Shown: positions 1-6,048 of the stretch, piece after piece
How positions within the stretch are numbered: the first letter of the stretch is position 1
Layout of the letters: every line of letters starts with the position of its first letter
Origin: Dehalococcoidia bacterium
GTDB lineage: Bacteria > Chloroflexota > Dehalococcoidia > GIF9 > AB-539-J10
Length of the DNA: 7,113 bases
Direction of reading: 5' to 3'
Assembly: GCA_004376695.1 (NCBI GenBank)
Contig: SOJB01000130.1
Span: 1 to 7,113 of the forward strand
The notes under the pieces: model-generated
Told to the model about the DNA's origin: nothing
The model's input: the letters and a program-made list of their open reading frames with translations, nothing else
Databases searched by the model: none
Translations under genes and position numbers: made by a program

Positions 1-2
1 TC

Positions 3-251
3 ACCCTGGAGGGCAACCGCATAGCTGAGTTCCAGGAGAAGCCGGCAGAGCCACGCTCCAGCTTTGTCTCCACGGGTATCTACATCTTTCCGCCGCGAGT
101 TTTTCCACTGCTGTCACGCTACTGCGCTGAAGGCAAGAGAGATAATCTGGGCGGCTTCATCGCGCATCTCATAGACGGAGACGAGGTTCACGGCCGCACC
201 TTCACCGAGACCTGGCGTGACATAGGAAGCCGGGAGGACCTGGCACAATGA
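3..251 (+). CDS. Sugar-phosphate nucleotidyltransferase, C-terminal part (5' truncated by window edge)
   Basis: The open frame enters from the left edge and gives 82 residues before TGA at 249-251. It looks like the second half of an NTP_transferase domain (RmlA / mannose-1-phosphate guanylyltransferase type), enzymes that join a sugar 1-phosphate to an NTP in the cytoplasm to make an NDP-sugar. Visible family marks are FQEKP near residue 16, where the EKP lysine usually contacts the sugar phosphate, STGIYIFPP (about 29-37) and a terminal TWRDIGSREDL, matching the usual W-x-DIG-xxED ending. The N-terminal GGxGTR signature lies outside the window, so the substrate cannot be named. The protein stops four residues after DIGSRED; many relatives run longer, so the end may be slightly clipped beside the decayed region that follows. 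It lies on the strand opposite to the glm cluster and is a different gene from the GlmU-like one at 4227-5543. Confidence 0.85.
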   Translation, partial: TLEGNRIAEFQEKPAEPRSSFVSTGIYIFPPRVFPLLSRYCAEGKRDNLGGFIAHLIDGDEVHGRTFTETWRDIGSREDLAQ

Positions 252-355
252 AACGATATCGAAGCCATCGAACCTCACGTTCCTCAAGGTAATCAATGAA
301 GCCATAGGCATCATTGCCTCCAGATAGAAAGTGAAGCGTTTCCTGACCACCCCCC

Positions 356-1255
356 TTGTACGCCAATGCCATTTGCCTCATGCTCAGCACCGCCGTCACG
401 TCCCTCTGCGGCTTCTTCCTCTGGTTCATCGGTATGCTGACCGTCATGCTTGCAGCGGCCACGCGTCTTCCCCTTCCAGCACGGCCCGGACCATCCTGGG
501 GCTCCCGTTCTTGCTTTTGTTCCCCGGGTATGCTCTGCAGGCAGCGCTATTTCCTAAGAAGGGTAGCCTAGGCGGGTGGAACGAGTGGCTTTGAGCTTCG
601 GTCCTTCCATCGGCGTGGTGTCGCCGATAGGACTTGGCTTGAATATCACCCCCCGGGGGGTAAGGCTTGATCCCATTCTGATTTCACTCGCGGTGTTTGT
701 CATAGCTGCATCGGGTGTTGCCGCATACCGCAGGGAAAAGCTTGCCCCGGAGGAAAGATTCAGGGTGCTGTTCAATGTCAGGCTGCCTTCATGGCTGGGG
801 CAGAGCACGCCGGGCAAGGTGCTGTCAGTGGTGCTGGCGGTGGCAATGGGGGGGGGCGATAGGGACTCTGGGATGTGTGCTTGCTCCCCGGGGAGTCGGG
901 GAGCAATTCATCGAGTTCCATGTTTTAGGCCCCGACGGTAAGGCTGAGGACTATCCGACGGAATTGAAGGTGGGTTAGGAAGGGACGGTGATAGTGGGGA
1001 TAGTGAATCATGAGCACGAGCCGGCGAGCTACCAGGTAGAGATATGGATGGGCGGGGAGAAGGCAAAGCTGAGGATTCCAGGGGAGGACTGGGACGAAGT
1101 AAAGATGGAATTGGAGCATGAAAGGAAATGGGAACAGGCAGTCGGCTTTGTGCCTCAAAGGGCGGGCCGAGAAGGTGGAGTTTGTATCATACACAGACTG
1201 GGAGCCCTATTTCGAAGAGCCTCTCCATCTCTGAGTAGATGTTGAAGAGGCTTGA
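356..1255 (+). pseudogene. Decayed DUF1616-type membrane protein gene
   Basis: Conserved blocks of one DUF1616-like protein continue through three reading frames. In order they are: a hydrophobic N-terminal stretch (about 356-475); ARTILGLPFLLLFPGYAL and LFPKK (about 484-570); VERVALSFGPSIGVVSPIG and LNITPRGVRLDPILIS, then a membrane helix and EERF (576-845); GAIGTLG, EFHVLGPDGKAEDYP, ELKVG (856-975); VIVGIVNHEHEPASY and IWMGGEKAKLRIPGEDW (988-1095); EKVEFVSYTDWEPYFEEPLHL (1169-1231). Frame changes fall near 470-485, at a GGG (574-576), at a nine-G run (848-856) and near 1160-1168. In-frame stops are TAG 976-978 and TGA 1232-1234; the latter sits where relatives, as I recall them, have Trp before a final VDV. 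The natural stop would be TGA 1253-1255. The family is uncharacterised and often sits near glycan genes. The 5' boundary is approximate. Confidence 0.8.
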
Positions 1256-1373
1256 TTGCGACAACAGGAGCATTTGAGGCATCGTCTGCAGACCCCCTGC
1301 TCATTCTGCAGGAGTTCCTGGCAATGACAAAGAAGAACGAATCCGTCGGTCTATTGTCGTGGGTCTCGACGCC

Positions 1374-1408
1374 GGAGCTAACAGCTTCTCGAGTGGTGTT
1401 ATCGCTCC
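1374..1408 (-). terminator. Weak hairpin downstream of the glycosyltransferase gene
   Basis: GGAGCTAACA (1374-1383) pairs with TGTTA (1397-1401) and GCTCC (1404-1408), with a 2-nt bulge and a 13-nt loop. It lies about 25 nt beyond the minus-strand stop at 1433, where a terminator for the cluster is expected. There is no T-tract on the minus-strand side, so intrinsic termination is doubtful. The rest of 1256-1432 shows no gene; a 'TTCCTGGCAATGACA' stretch (about 1315-1329) looks like degenerate intergenic repeat DNA. Confidence 0.25.
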
Positions 1409-1432
1409 CCTGCGGACTGATTCGCACTCCCG

Positions 1433-2335
1433 CTACTTCCGTCTGCCGAGGGCATTCAGGATTATGCCGGTGAAGATAGCCAGTATGCCGGTCACAGTGA
1501 AGAGAACAGTCAGTATCGCGCTGCCCGCAGCAAGCTCACCGGTCGTCATAGCTACGCTGAGCACCCTGACACCGATGATGAGACCCACTGCCAGCAGAGT
1601 GCTGCCCAGCAGTCCGAAGAAGAACAGCGGTCTCCTCTGCGTGATCATGATGATTATCCGGTTAAGAACACCGATGCCATGCCTCACCGGGTTGAGGGTT
1701 GAGCCGTTGGCGGTATATATGTTGGATATCGGCACCTCGGTTATCCTGAGATTCTTGCCGGCCGCTTGAGCGAGCATCTCTGATTCTACAGCGAACCCCT
1801 TCTCCCGTAGCTCAAGTTCATCCATTGCCCTTCGCGAAAGCGCCCTGAAGCCTGATTGGGAATCGGAGACACTATGCTTTGAGATGAGCCGCGTTGAGCG
1901 CAAGAGGACTTTCTGCCCGATGCGGCGGTAGGTGGGTGTCCTGTCCTTCTGCGCCTCTCTGGAGCCGATGACAAGGTCAAAACCTTCCGACATAGGTTTG
2001 ATGAGAGCAGGAATCTCGTCAGGGTTGTGCTGGGAGTCGGCATCCAGGAGAACGAGGATGTCCGGGAGTCTCTTCCTTGCCTCGGCCACTATGCTCTGTA
2101 TGGCTGCGCCTTTGCCCCTGTTTTCGTCGTGGCGGATTACGGTGGCGCCGGCGAGCTCGGCAACTCTGGCCGTGTTATCCGTGCTTCCATCATCAACGAC
2201 GATGACCTCGTCGGCATATTGCTTTGCCTGGAGAACCACGCTGCCGACACATCTCGCTTCGTTATAGGCAGGTATGCCGGCCAGAACCCTTCGCTTGCGT
2301 CCTGTGCTGGGAGTCTGAAGCCCGGAGTCGTTCAC
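1433..2335 (-). CDS. Family 2 glycosyltransferase, dolichol-phosphate mannosyltransferase-like, with C-terminal membrane helices
   Basis: This 300-residue protein has a GT-A catalytic domain followed by two membrane helices. It should transfer a sugar from a nucleotide sugar at the cytoplasmic face of the membrane, possibly to a polyprenyl phosphate. Visible motifs are IPAYNE (21-26), VVDDGSTDNT (46-55, nucleotide binding), the DADSQH metal site (98-103), IGSR (123-126), DSQSGFRA (158-165) and FAVESEM (181-187), all typical of the DPM1-like branch. Hydrophobic helices lie at about 236-262 and 268-296, ending GRRK. The acceptor and sugar cannot be read from the sequence. The GTG start at 2333-2335 is chosen because AGAGG (2340-2344) lies 4 nt upstream, overlapping the glmS stop, and the YNE block follows at a normal distance. 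It is the last gene of the cluster, 7 nt after glmS, so translational coupling is likely. Confidence 0.92.
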   Translation of the reverse strand: MNDSGLQTPSTGRKRRVLAGIPAYNEARCVGSVVLQAKQYADEVIVVDDGSTDNTARVAELAGATVIRHDENRGKGAAIQSIVAEARKRLPDILVLLDADSQHNPDEIPALIKPMSEGFDLVIGSREAQKDRTPTYRRIGQKVLLRSTRLISKHSVSDSQSGFRALSRRAMDELELREKGFAVESEMLAQAAGKNLRITEVPISNIYTANGSTLNPVRHGIGVLNRIIIMITQRRPLFFFGLLGSTLLAVGLIIGVRVLSVAMTTGELAAGSAILTVLFTVTGILAIFTGIILNALGRRK

Positions 2336-2342
2336 TCTGCCT

Positions 2343-4118
2343 CTACTTCACAGTTACCGATTTCGCCAGATTGCGTGGTCTATCAGGGTCGCATCCCCGG
2401 TTGATAGCGAGATAATAAGCGAGGAGATGAAGAGGAACCACGGCCACCATGGGATACAGCAACTCATCAACCTGGGGAATCTTGATCCAGGAGTCATAGA
2501 CGTCGCTTTCCCGGTCAGAGACACCGATAATATAGGCGCCGCGCGTTTTTGCCTCTATGGCGTTGCTCAAGGTTTCAGAGAAGGTATAATCGGCCGGGCA
2601 AACCACCACCACCGGTGTGCCTGGCCCAATGAGAGCTAAGGTGCCATGCTTGAGTTCCCCGGCGGGCATTCCCTCGGCATGGATATAGGAGATCTCTTTC
2701 AGCTTCAGGGCCCCTTCGGAGGCGATGGCGAAGTTGATTCCTCTGGCTATGTAGTAGAAATCGCTCTTATCTTTCAGCGTCCGGCTGAGCCTGATAAGCT
2801 CGCTTTTGTTCCAATCCAGCACCCTGGTTAACTCACTGCTCAGGTCGGTCAACTTAGCTGCCGCTTCCTCGAAAGCGTTAACCATGGCGAAGGACAACAG
2901 ATAGAATATGGCGAGCTGGGACAGGAAGGACTTGGTGGCGGCTACCGCCATCTCGGGGCCGCAGTTGAGGTGGATGACCTGGTGGCTCAGGTCAGCCAGT
3001 ATCGAGTTAGGCCGGTTGATGATGGAGATGACCTGGGCTTCAGCAGCCCGGGCGGCCTTTACTCCATCAACTACATCAGCGGTCTCGCCGCTCTGGGAAA
3101 CGGCAATAACAACCGTATTCTTGTCCACGGAGTCGGCAAAATAACCGAACTCAGAGGCCATGACTACGTCACAGAACCTCTTACCCACCCTGGAAAAGAG
3201 GTAACGACCGACGAGAGCTGCGTAGCGGGAGCTGCCACAGGCAGTTATGATGACCTGCCTTGCCCTCAGAATGTCAAGGGCAATCGTGTTGAACGTCTTC
3301 TCATCCTGATGGATCGTCTGATCAAGCACCTGAGCTTGCTCCATTATCTCCTTGAGCATGAAATGCTGGTAGCTTCCTTTGTGGTTCTCAGTCCAGGTAT
3401 GGTCGAGTTGCCTGGCCTGCTTCACCAGCTTGTTTCCCCGGGCGTCGAAGAATTCAACCTTTCCCGCTGCCAACACCACGACCTCATTATCCTCCAAACT
3501 CATCACCTGATTGGTATATGGGGAGAAGGCCAGAGCATCACTACTGACGTAGTAGTCAGGAGCGTCAATGCCGACAACAAGAGGATTGTTCCTCCTTGTG
3601 CCTATGATTTTGCCGGGGTCGTTAAGAGATGCGACCAGAAAAGCGTAGGACCCCTCGAGTTTCGGAGCGATATTCAACACAGCTTGTTCCAGGGAAAGTC
3701 CATTCTTGATCTCATCCTCCAGCAGGTGAGGGATGACCTCGGTATCCGTCTCTGAAGTAAACCTGTGCCCCATTCTGGTGAGTTCCTGGCGGAGCTGCTC
3801 ACTGTTCTCGATAATCCCGTTGTGAACTACGGCTGCACTGCCGCTGCAATCGGAATGGGGGTGGGCGTTAACCTGGGTGACGGCACCGTGGGTTGCCCAG
3901 CGGGTATGCCCGATGGCGACATTGCCGGGAACGTCTGCCAGACTGCGTTTACGGATGATTTCGTCAACCTTGCCGGCGTCCTTCTCTATCAGTAGTTTCC
4001 CATCGCACAGGCAAGCTATGCCCGCCGAGTCATAGCCGCGATACTCCAGGCGTTTCAGGGCCTCGAGGATAATCGGGACAGCCGGCTTTTGGCCACAATA
4101 CCCGATGATGCCGCACAT
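2343..4118 (-). CDS. glmS: Glutamine--fructose-6-phosphate aminotransferase (isomerizing)
   Basis: GlmS makes glucosamine 6-phosphate from fructose 6-phosphate and glutamine (EC 2.6.1.16), the entry step of UDP-GlcNAc and cell-envelope amino sugar synthesis in the cytoplasm. At 591 residues it is near family length (E. coli 609). The N-terminal Ntn glutaminase begins MCGIIGY, with Cys2 as nucleophile after Met removal, then LEYRGYDSAGIA (24-35), RWATHG (73-78), HNGIIEN (99-105) and ETDTEV (123-128). Two SIS domains follow, with ACGSSRYA (293-300), SQSGETAD (341-348), ATKSF (394-398), LKLKE (471-475) and GELKHG (487-492). Lys472, Glu475 and His491 match E. coli Lys485, Glu488 and His504. The end, CDPDRPRNLAKSVTVK, keeps the catalytic lysine (586). 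The ATG start has AAGGAG at 4126-4131, 7 nt away. No glmS ribozyme is visible in the leader. Confidence 0.97.
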   Translation of the reverse strand: MCGIIGYCGQKPAVPIILEALKRLEYRGYDSAGIACLCDGKLLIEKDAGKVDEIIRKRSLADVPGNVAIGHTRWATHGAVTQVNAHPHSDCSGSAAVVHNGIIENSEQLRQELTRMGHRFTSETDTEVIPHLLEDEIKNGLSLEQAVLNIAPKLEGSYAFLVASLNDPGKIIGTRRNNPLVVGIDAPDYYVSSDALAFSPYTNQVMSLEDNEVVVLAAGKVEFFDARGNKLVKQARQLDHTWTENHKGSYQHFMLKEIMEQAQVLDQTIHQDEKTFNTIALDILRARQVIITACGSSRYAALVGRYLFSRVGKRFCDVVMASEFGYFADSVDKNTVVIAVSQSGETADVVDGVKAARAAEAQVISIINRPNSILADLSHQVIHLNCGPEMAVAATKSFLSQLAIFYLLSFAMVNAFEEAAAKLTDLSSELTRVLDWNKSELIRLSRTLKDKSDFYYIARGINFAIASEGALKLKEISYIHAEGMPAGELKHGTLALIGPGTPVVVVCPADYTFSETLSNAIEAKTRGAYIIGVSDRESDVYDSWIKIPQVDELLYPMVAVVPLHLLAYYLAINRGCDPDRPRNLAKSVTVK

Positions 4119-4125
4119 CTTAACT

Positions 4126-4131
4126 CTCCTT
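4126..4131 (-). promoter_or_regulatory. Ribosome binding site of glmS
   Basis: AAGGAG on the minus strand, 7 nt before the ATG at 4116-4118. It supports the MCGIIGY start, which must be exact because the cysteine has to become the N-terminal residue. Confidence 0.85.
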
Positions 4132-4192
4132 CATGATAGCAAAGCCCATTGTTTGCGGTGGCTTGAGCATGCTGCTACTCAACGCGCTATTC

Positions 4193-4201
4193 ATTATAGC
4201 A
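4193..4201 (-). promoter_or_regulatory. Extended -10 promoter candidate for glmS
   Basis: The minus strand reads TGCTATAAT: a perfect TATAAT (4193-4198) with the TGn extension (4199-4201). No good -35 box lies at 16-18 nt; TGACAG is present but 22 nt away, next to the GlmU-like stop. An extended -10 can work without a strong -35. Transcription would start near 4186 and give a leader of about 67 nt. This would let glmS and the glycosyltransferase be expressed apart from the GlmU-like gene. The leader also holds the 8-bp palindrome AGCATGCT, inside a TTGAG/CTCAA inverted repeat. Confidence 0.55.
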
Positions 4202-4226
4202 TGTCTTAGGTGATATTCGACTGTCA

Positions 4227-5543
4227 TCACTTCAACCTGTCGAGCAGTCCTCTTCTCCTGTCTTCGTCGAGCCTTACTTCGTTGTTTCGCACCCGGTATC
4301 GGGAGTTCAGTAACGCTCTCTCGTGCGCCCCCAGATCCCGGTGCAAGCATACCTGGGGTCCCACGAAAGAACCAGGGCCCAGCCGAACCCCCGGCATGAG
4401 ACTGGCATTTACTCCGATGCGACAACCCCGCCCCACGATTGCGCCCAGTTTGTCAAAGCCGGTATCCACCAGGCTGCCGGCGACCTTTATCTTGATATTC
4501 GCTTCGTCGAGGCGCACGTTAGCCAATACGGTGCCGGCACCAAAAGAACAATCGTCGTCTATGACAGAATCGCCGACATAGTTGGAATGGAACCAGCAAT
4601 TATCGCCGATGTAGGAGTGCTTCACCTCAGTTGAATAGCCTACAACCGAGTTAGAACCGATGTGGCTGTAGTCCCGCACCAGGGCGTTGTTGCCGATCAC
4701 GGAGTTTGCCCCGATATACACAGGACCTCGAATGACAGCGTTTTCCAACACCCTGACGTTATCGCTTAAGATGACGTTTCCCTCAATGCTCCCTTTCCCG
4801 GAGATGTGGGCTGAAGGGGCTACATAAGGTTGAGCATTGTCCAGGAAATACTCCATTGCTTTGAGGATATGCCAGGGGTATTTTATCGGTGCCCAGAAGT
4901 CGTCGTAGGGAATCACCTGGATGTTGTGTCCTGCCTGTACCATGTTATCCAGGGCGCATTCATAGACATCGTCCCTGGTAGTCTCTGCGGTTTCGATACG
5001 GCGTAGAAGCTCTTCAGCGTCATTATGGTAGTGAATCAGGATGTTGATCAGGTTGCTGGGTTCCTCACCGGGAGCGGGCTTTTCCACTATGCGTAGTAAC
5101 TCGTTTTGCGAGTTAACCTCAAGATAGCCTCCGGGGAAGTACTTCTCGACCTGATAACCCAGGATATAGGAGGAGGCAGTGGCCTTCTTGGCTTCGGCCA
5201 TGATCTTGAAGCAGGCCGAGCTTGAGAAGACATCGTTGGGATTTATTACCAGAAGCTCCCCGTGCAGAAATGGTCGAGCCCTTTTCAGGGCATCGGCGAT
5301 ACCCAGTGGCTCCTCTTGCAGGGCAAGGTCGAATACGGCCCCCGGGATTCTCTTCGTTATCTGCGCTATCTTCGATACGTTTCCCGGATTCCCGATGATC
5401 ACAAAGTGATTGAGACCTGCCTTGCGCGCCGTTTCTATTTGATGTTCGAGCAATGGCTTGCCGAGAAAATCCAGGAGGAACTTGTCTTCAGTTATGGGAA
5501 ACATCCGCTTGCCGCTGCCGCCGCAGAGAAATACCGCTTTCAC
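4227..5543 (-). CDS. GlmU-like bifunctional protein: sugar-1-phosphate nucleotidylyltransferase plus left-handed beta-helix acyltransferase
   Basis: The 438-residue protein has two domains. The N-terminal NTP_transferase domain (1-235) shows LCGGSGKRMFPIT (6-18), Lys21 and GKPLLEHQI (28-36), QEEPLGIADAL (76-86), a likely metal Asp in NPND (101-104) and VEKP (153-156). The C-terminal hexapeptide-repeat beta-helix (about 240-403) contains EVKHSYIGD, FHSNYVGD, FGAGTVLANVRLDE and KLGAIVGRGCRIGVNASLMPGV. This order closely follows archaeal-type GlmU (Sulfolobus ST0452 family, from memory): His319, Tyr322, Asn342 and Lys351 fall where that family has its acetyltransferase residues. The expected role is glucosamine 1-phosphate to UDP-GlcNAc, fitting glmS next door; another NDP-sugar specificity is possible. 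The last 35 residues are charged and unassigned. The GTG start has GGAGG 7 nt upstream and overlaps the preceding stop. Confidence 0.85.
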   Translation of the reverse strand: MKAVFLCGGSGKRMFPITEDKFLLDFLGKPLLEHQIETARKAGLNHFVIIGNPGNVSKIAQITKRIPGAVFDLALQEEPLGIADALKRARPFLHGELLVINPNDVFSSSACFKIMAEAKKATASSYILGYQVEKYFPGGYLEVNSQNELLRIVEKPAPGEEPSNLINILIHYHNDAEELLRRIETAETTRDDVYECALDNMVQAGHNIQVIPYDDFWAPIKYPWHILKAMEYFLDNAQPYVAPSAHISGKGSIEGNVILSDNVRVLENAVIRGPVYIGANSVIGNNALVRDYSHIGSNSVVGYSTEVKHSYIGDNCWFHSNYVGDSVIDDDCSFGAGTVLANVRLDEANIKIKVAGSLVDTGFDKLGAIVGRGCRIGVNASLMPGVRLGPGSFVGPQVCLHRDLGAHERALLNSRYRVRNNEVRLDEDRRRGLLDRLK

Positions 5544-5749
5544 CAGTCGGCCTCCACCAGACTTCGAACGAGTTCTGTGCCTTTGCTTATGAGTTCGTCG
5601 CTTATTCGGGTGTCGGTGGTGACACAGACTGTGGATGATTGAGACGGCGTAGCGCCTATGGCTATTGTGACCTGGCAGCAGGAATCAGGCGATAAATCTC
5701 GGGGAACTACGTCGCGGATACTGGTGCCGAATAGCTTCCTTGTGTTCAT
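5540..5749 (-). pseudogene. Phosphohexomutase N-terminal remnant (GlmM/ManB-like), intact 69-codon ORF
   Basis: The 69-residue product starts MNTRKLFGTSIRDVVPRDLSP and contains TVCVTTDTRISDELIS. This resembles the beginning of alpha-D-phosphohexomutases (typically KLFGTSGIRGVV-x-DLTPE, then VVVGRDTRTSSEML). Differences are a missing Gly in TSGIRG and TTDTR in place of GRDTR. The protein ends at residue 69, so the phosphoserine loop (TASHNP type), the metal site and three of the four domains are absent; family members have about 440-460 residues. It cannot be an active mutase. Its place before a GlmU-like gene and glmS suits a former glmM. The ORF is open, starts with ATG behind a weak GGCAGG-type site and overlaps the next start as GTGA, so it may still be translated as a leader coupling ribosomes to the GlmU-like gene. 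Assignment rests on short motifs. Confidence 0.5.
5551..5555 (-). promoter_or_regulatory. Ribosome binding site of the GlmU-like gene
   Basis: GGAGG on the minus strand lies 7 nt before GTG at 5541-5543. It sits inside the last codons of the upstream mutase remnant, whose TGA (5540-5542) overlaps the GTG. This fixes the GTG as the start and suggests coupled translation. Confidence 0.75.
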
Positions 5750-5777
5750 CTTCTGCCTGCCCGTGTCATCATGAGGC

Positions 5778-5866
5778 CGATCTCATCCTCGACCCGATGT
5801 CATCCTCCGCCCCCGACATCATCCTTCGCCATATGTCATCCTGAGCGAAGCGAAGGATCTCTGAGA
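5778..5866. repeat. Degenerate TCATCCT repeat ending in a 'TGTCATCCTGAGCGAAG' interspersed element
   Basis: Four related units of about 17-19 nt follow one another: TCTCATCCTCGACC, TGTCATCCTCCGCC, CATCATCCTTCGCC and TGTCATCCTGAGCG. The last leads into AGCGAAGCGAAGGATCTCTGAGA (in part 5844-5866). From general knowledge, this final motif recurs between genes in many bacterial genomes. The part ATCCT...AGGAT (5838-5858) forms an imperfect inverted repeat. It lies in the putative leader of the minus-strand cluster. Reading it as protein gives the familiar artefact ILRFAQDD, so the overlapping minus-strand frame is not a gene. Confidence 0.6.
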
Positions 5867-5948
5867 TTACCTCCGACAGGCGCACGGAATGCCTGGGTTG
5901 CATCACTCCCTGACAATCACATGAGAGGCGAATGATTACCTTAAATAC

Positions 5949-5977
5949 AAGATAGCACGGAATCAGGTGCTTGGCAA
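5949..5977 (-). promoter_or_regulatory. Promoter candidate for the minus-strand GlmU-like cluster
   Basis: The minus strand reads TTGCCA (5972-5977), a 17-nt spacer, then TATCTT (5949-5954) preceded by TGC, an extended -10 feature. The start would be near 5942, giving a leader of about 190 nt that includes the TCATCCT repeat before the ATG at 5749. It is the best minus-strand match in this intergenic region, but identified by eye only. Confidence 0.45.
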
Positions 5978-5984
5978 TAAGCAC
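5967..5984. promoter_or_regulatory. Inverted repeat at the shared -35 region (operator candidate)
   Basis: GTGCTT (5967-5972), a 6-nt GGCAAT centre, then AAGCAC (5979-5984): a perfect 6-bp inverted repeat. It covers the -35 boxes of both opposed promoter candidates, so a dimeric regulator here could affect both genes. The arms are short and chance is possible. Confidence 0.3.
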
Positions 5985-5999
5985 GGGGTGCAATAATAC
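5971..5999 (+). promoter_or_regulatory. Promoter candidate for the COG2426-type membrane protein gene
   Basis: TTGGCA (5971-5976), a 17-nt spacer, then TAATAC (5994-5999). The -35 is close to consensus; the -10 matches only about half. The start would be near 6006, about 43 nt before the first ATG. Its -35 box overlaps the minus-strand one on the opposite strand. Confidence 0.35.
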
Positions 6000-6048
6000 G
6001 TGTTAAACTGGGTTACCCGATCATTAGCGGCGCTGTTATCGGAAGTAT

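Noticed and set aside
202..462. Minus-strand open frame with a protein-like stretch (GGGQETLHFLSGGNDAYGF)
   Set aside because: It overlaps the nucleotidyltransferase end and the DUF1616 remnant, has no identifiable family and no RBS. A relic of another gene cannot be excluded, but nothing supports it.
1256..1432. Possible small gene between the DUF1616 remnant and the glycosyltransferase
   Set aside because: The + strand frame at 1252-1473 runs into the convergent glycosyltransferase, has no RBS and no family; part of it looks like degenerate repeat DNA.
2970..3755. Long + strand open frame (261 codons) opposite glmS
   Set aside because: It is antisense to a full, motif-rich GlmS, has no recognisable domain and no RBS, and is explained by codon bias on the other strand.
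4119..4226. glmS ribozyme/riboswitch in the leader
   Set aside because: The leader is too short and I see none of the conserved core or nested pseudoknot pairing expected for the ribozyme.
5769..5993. Minus-strand frame encoding EILRFAQDDIW and similar
   Set aside because: This is the usual translation artefact of the TGTCATCCTGAGCGAAG repeat and also runs across the predicted promoter.
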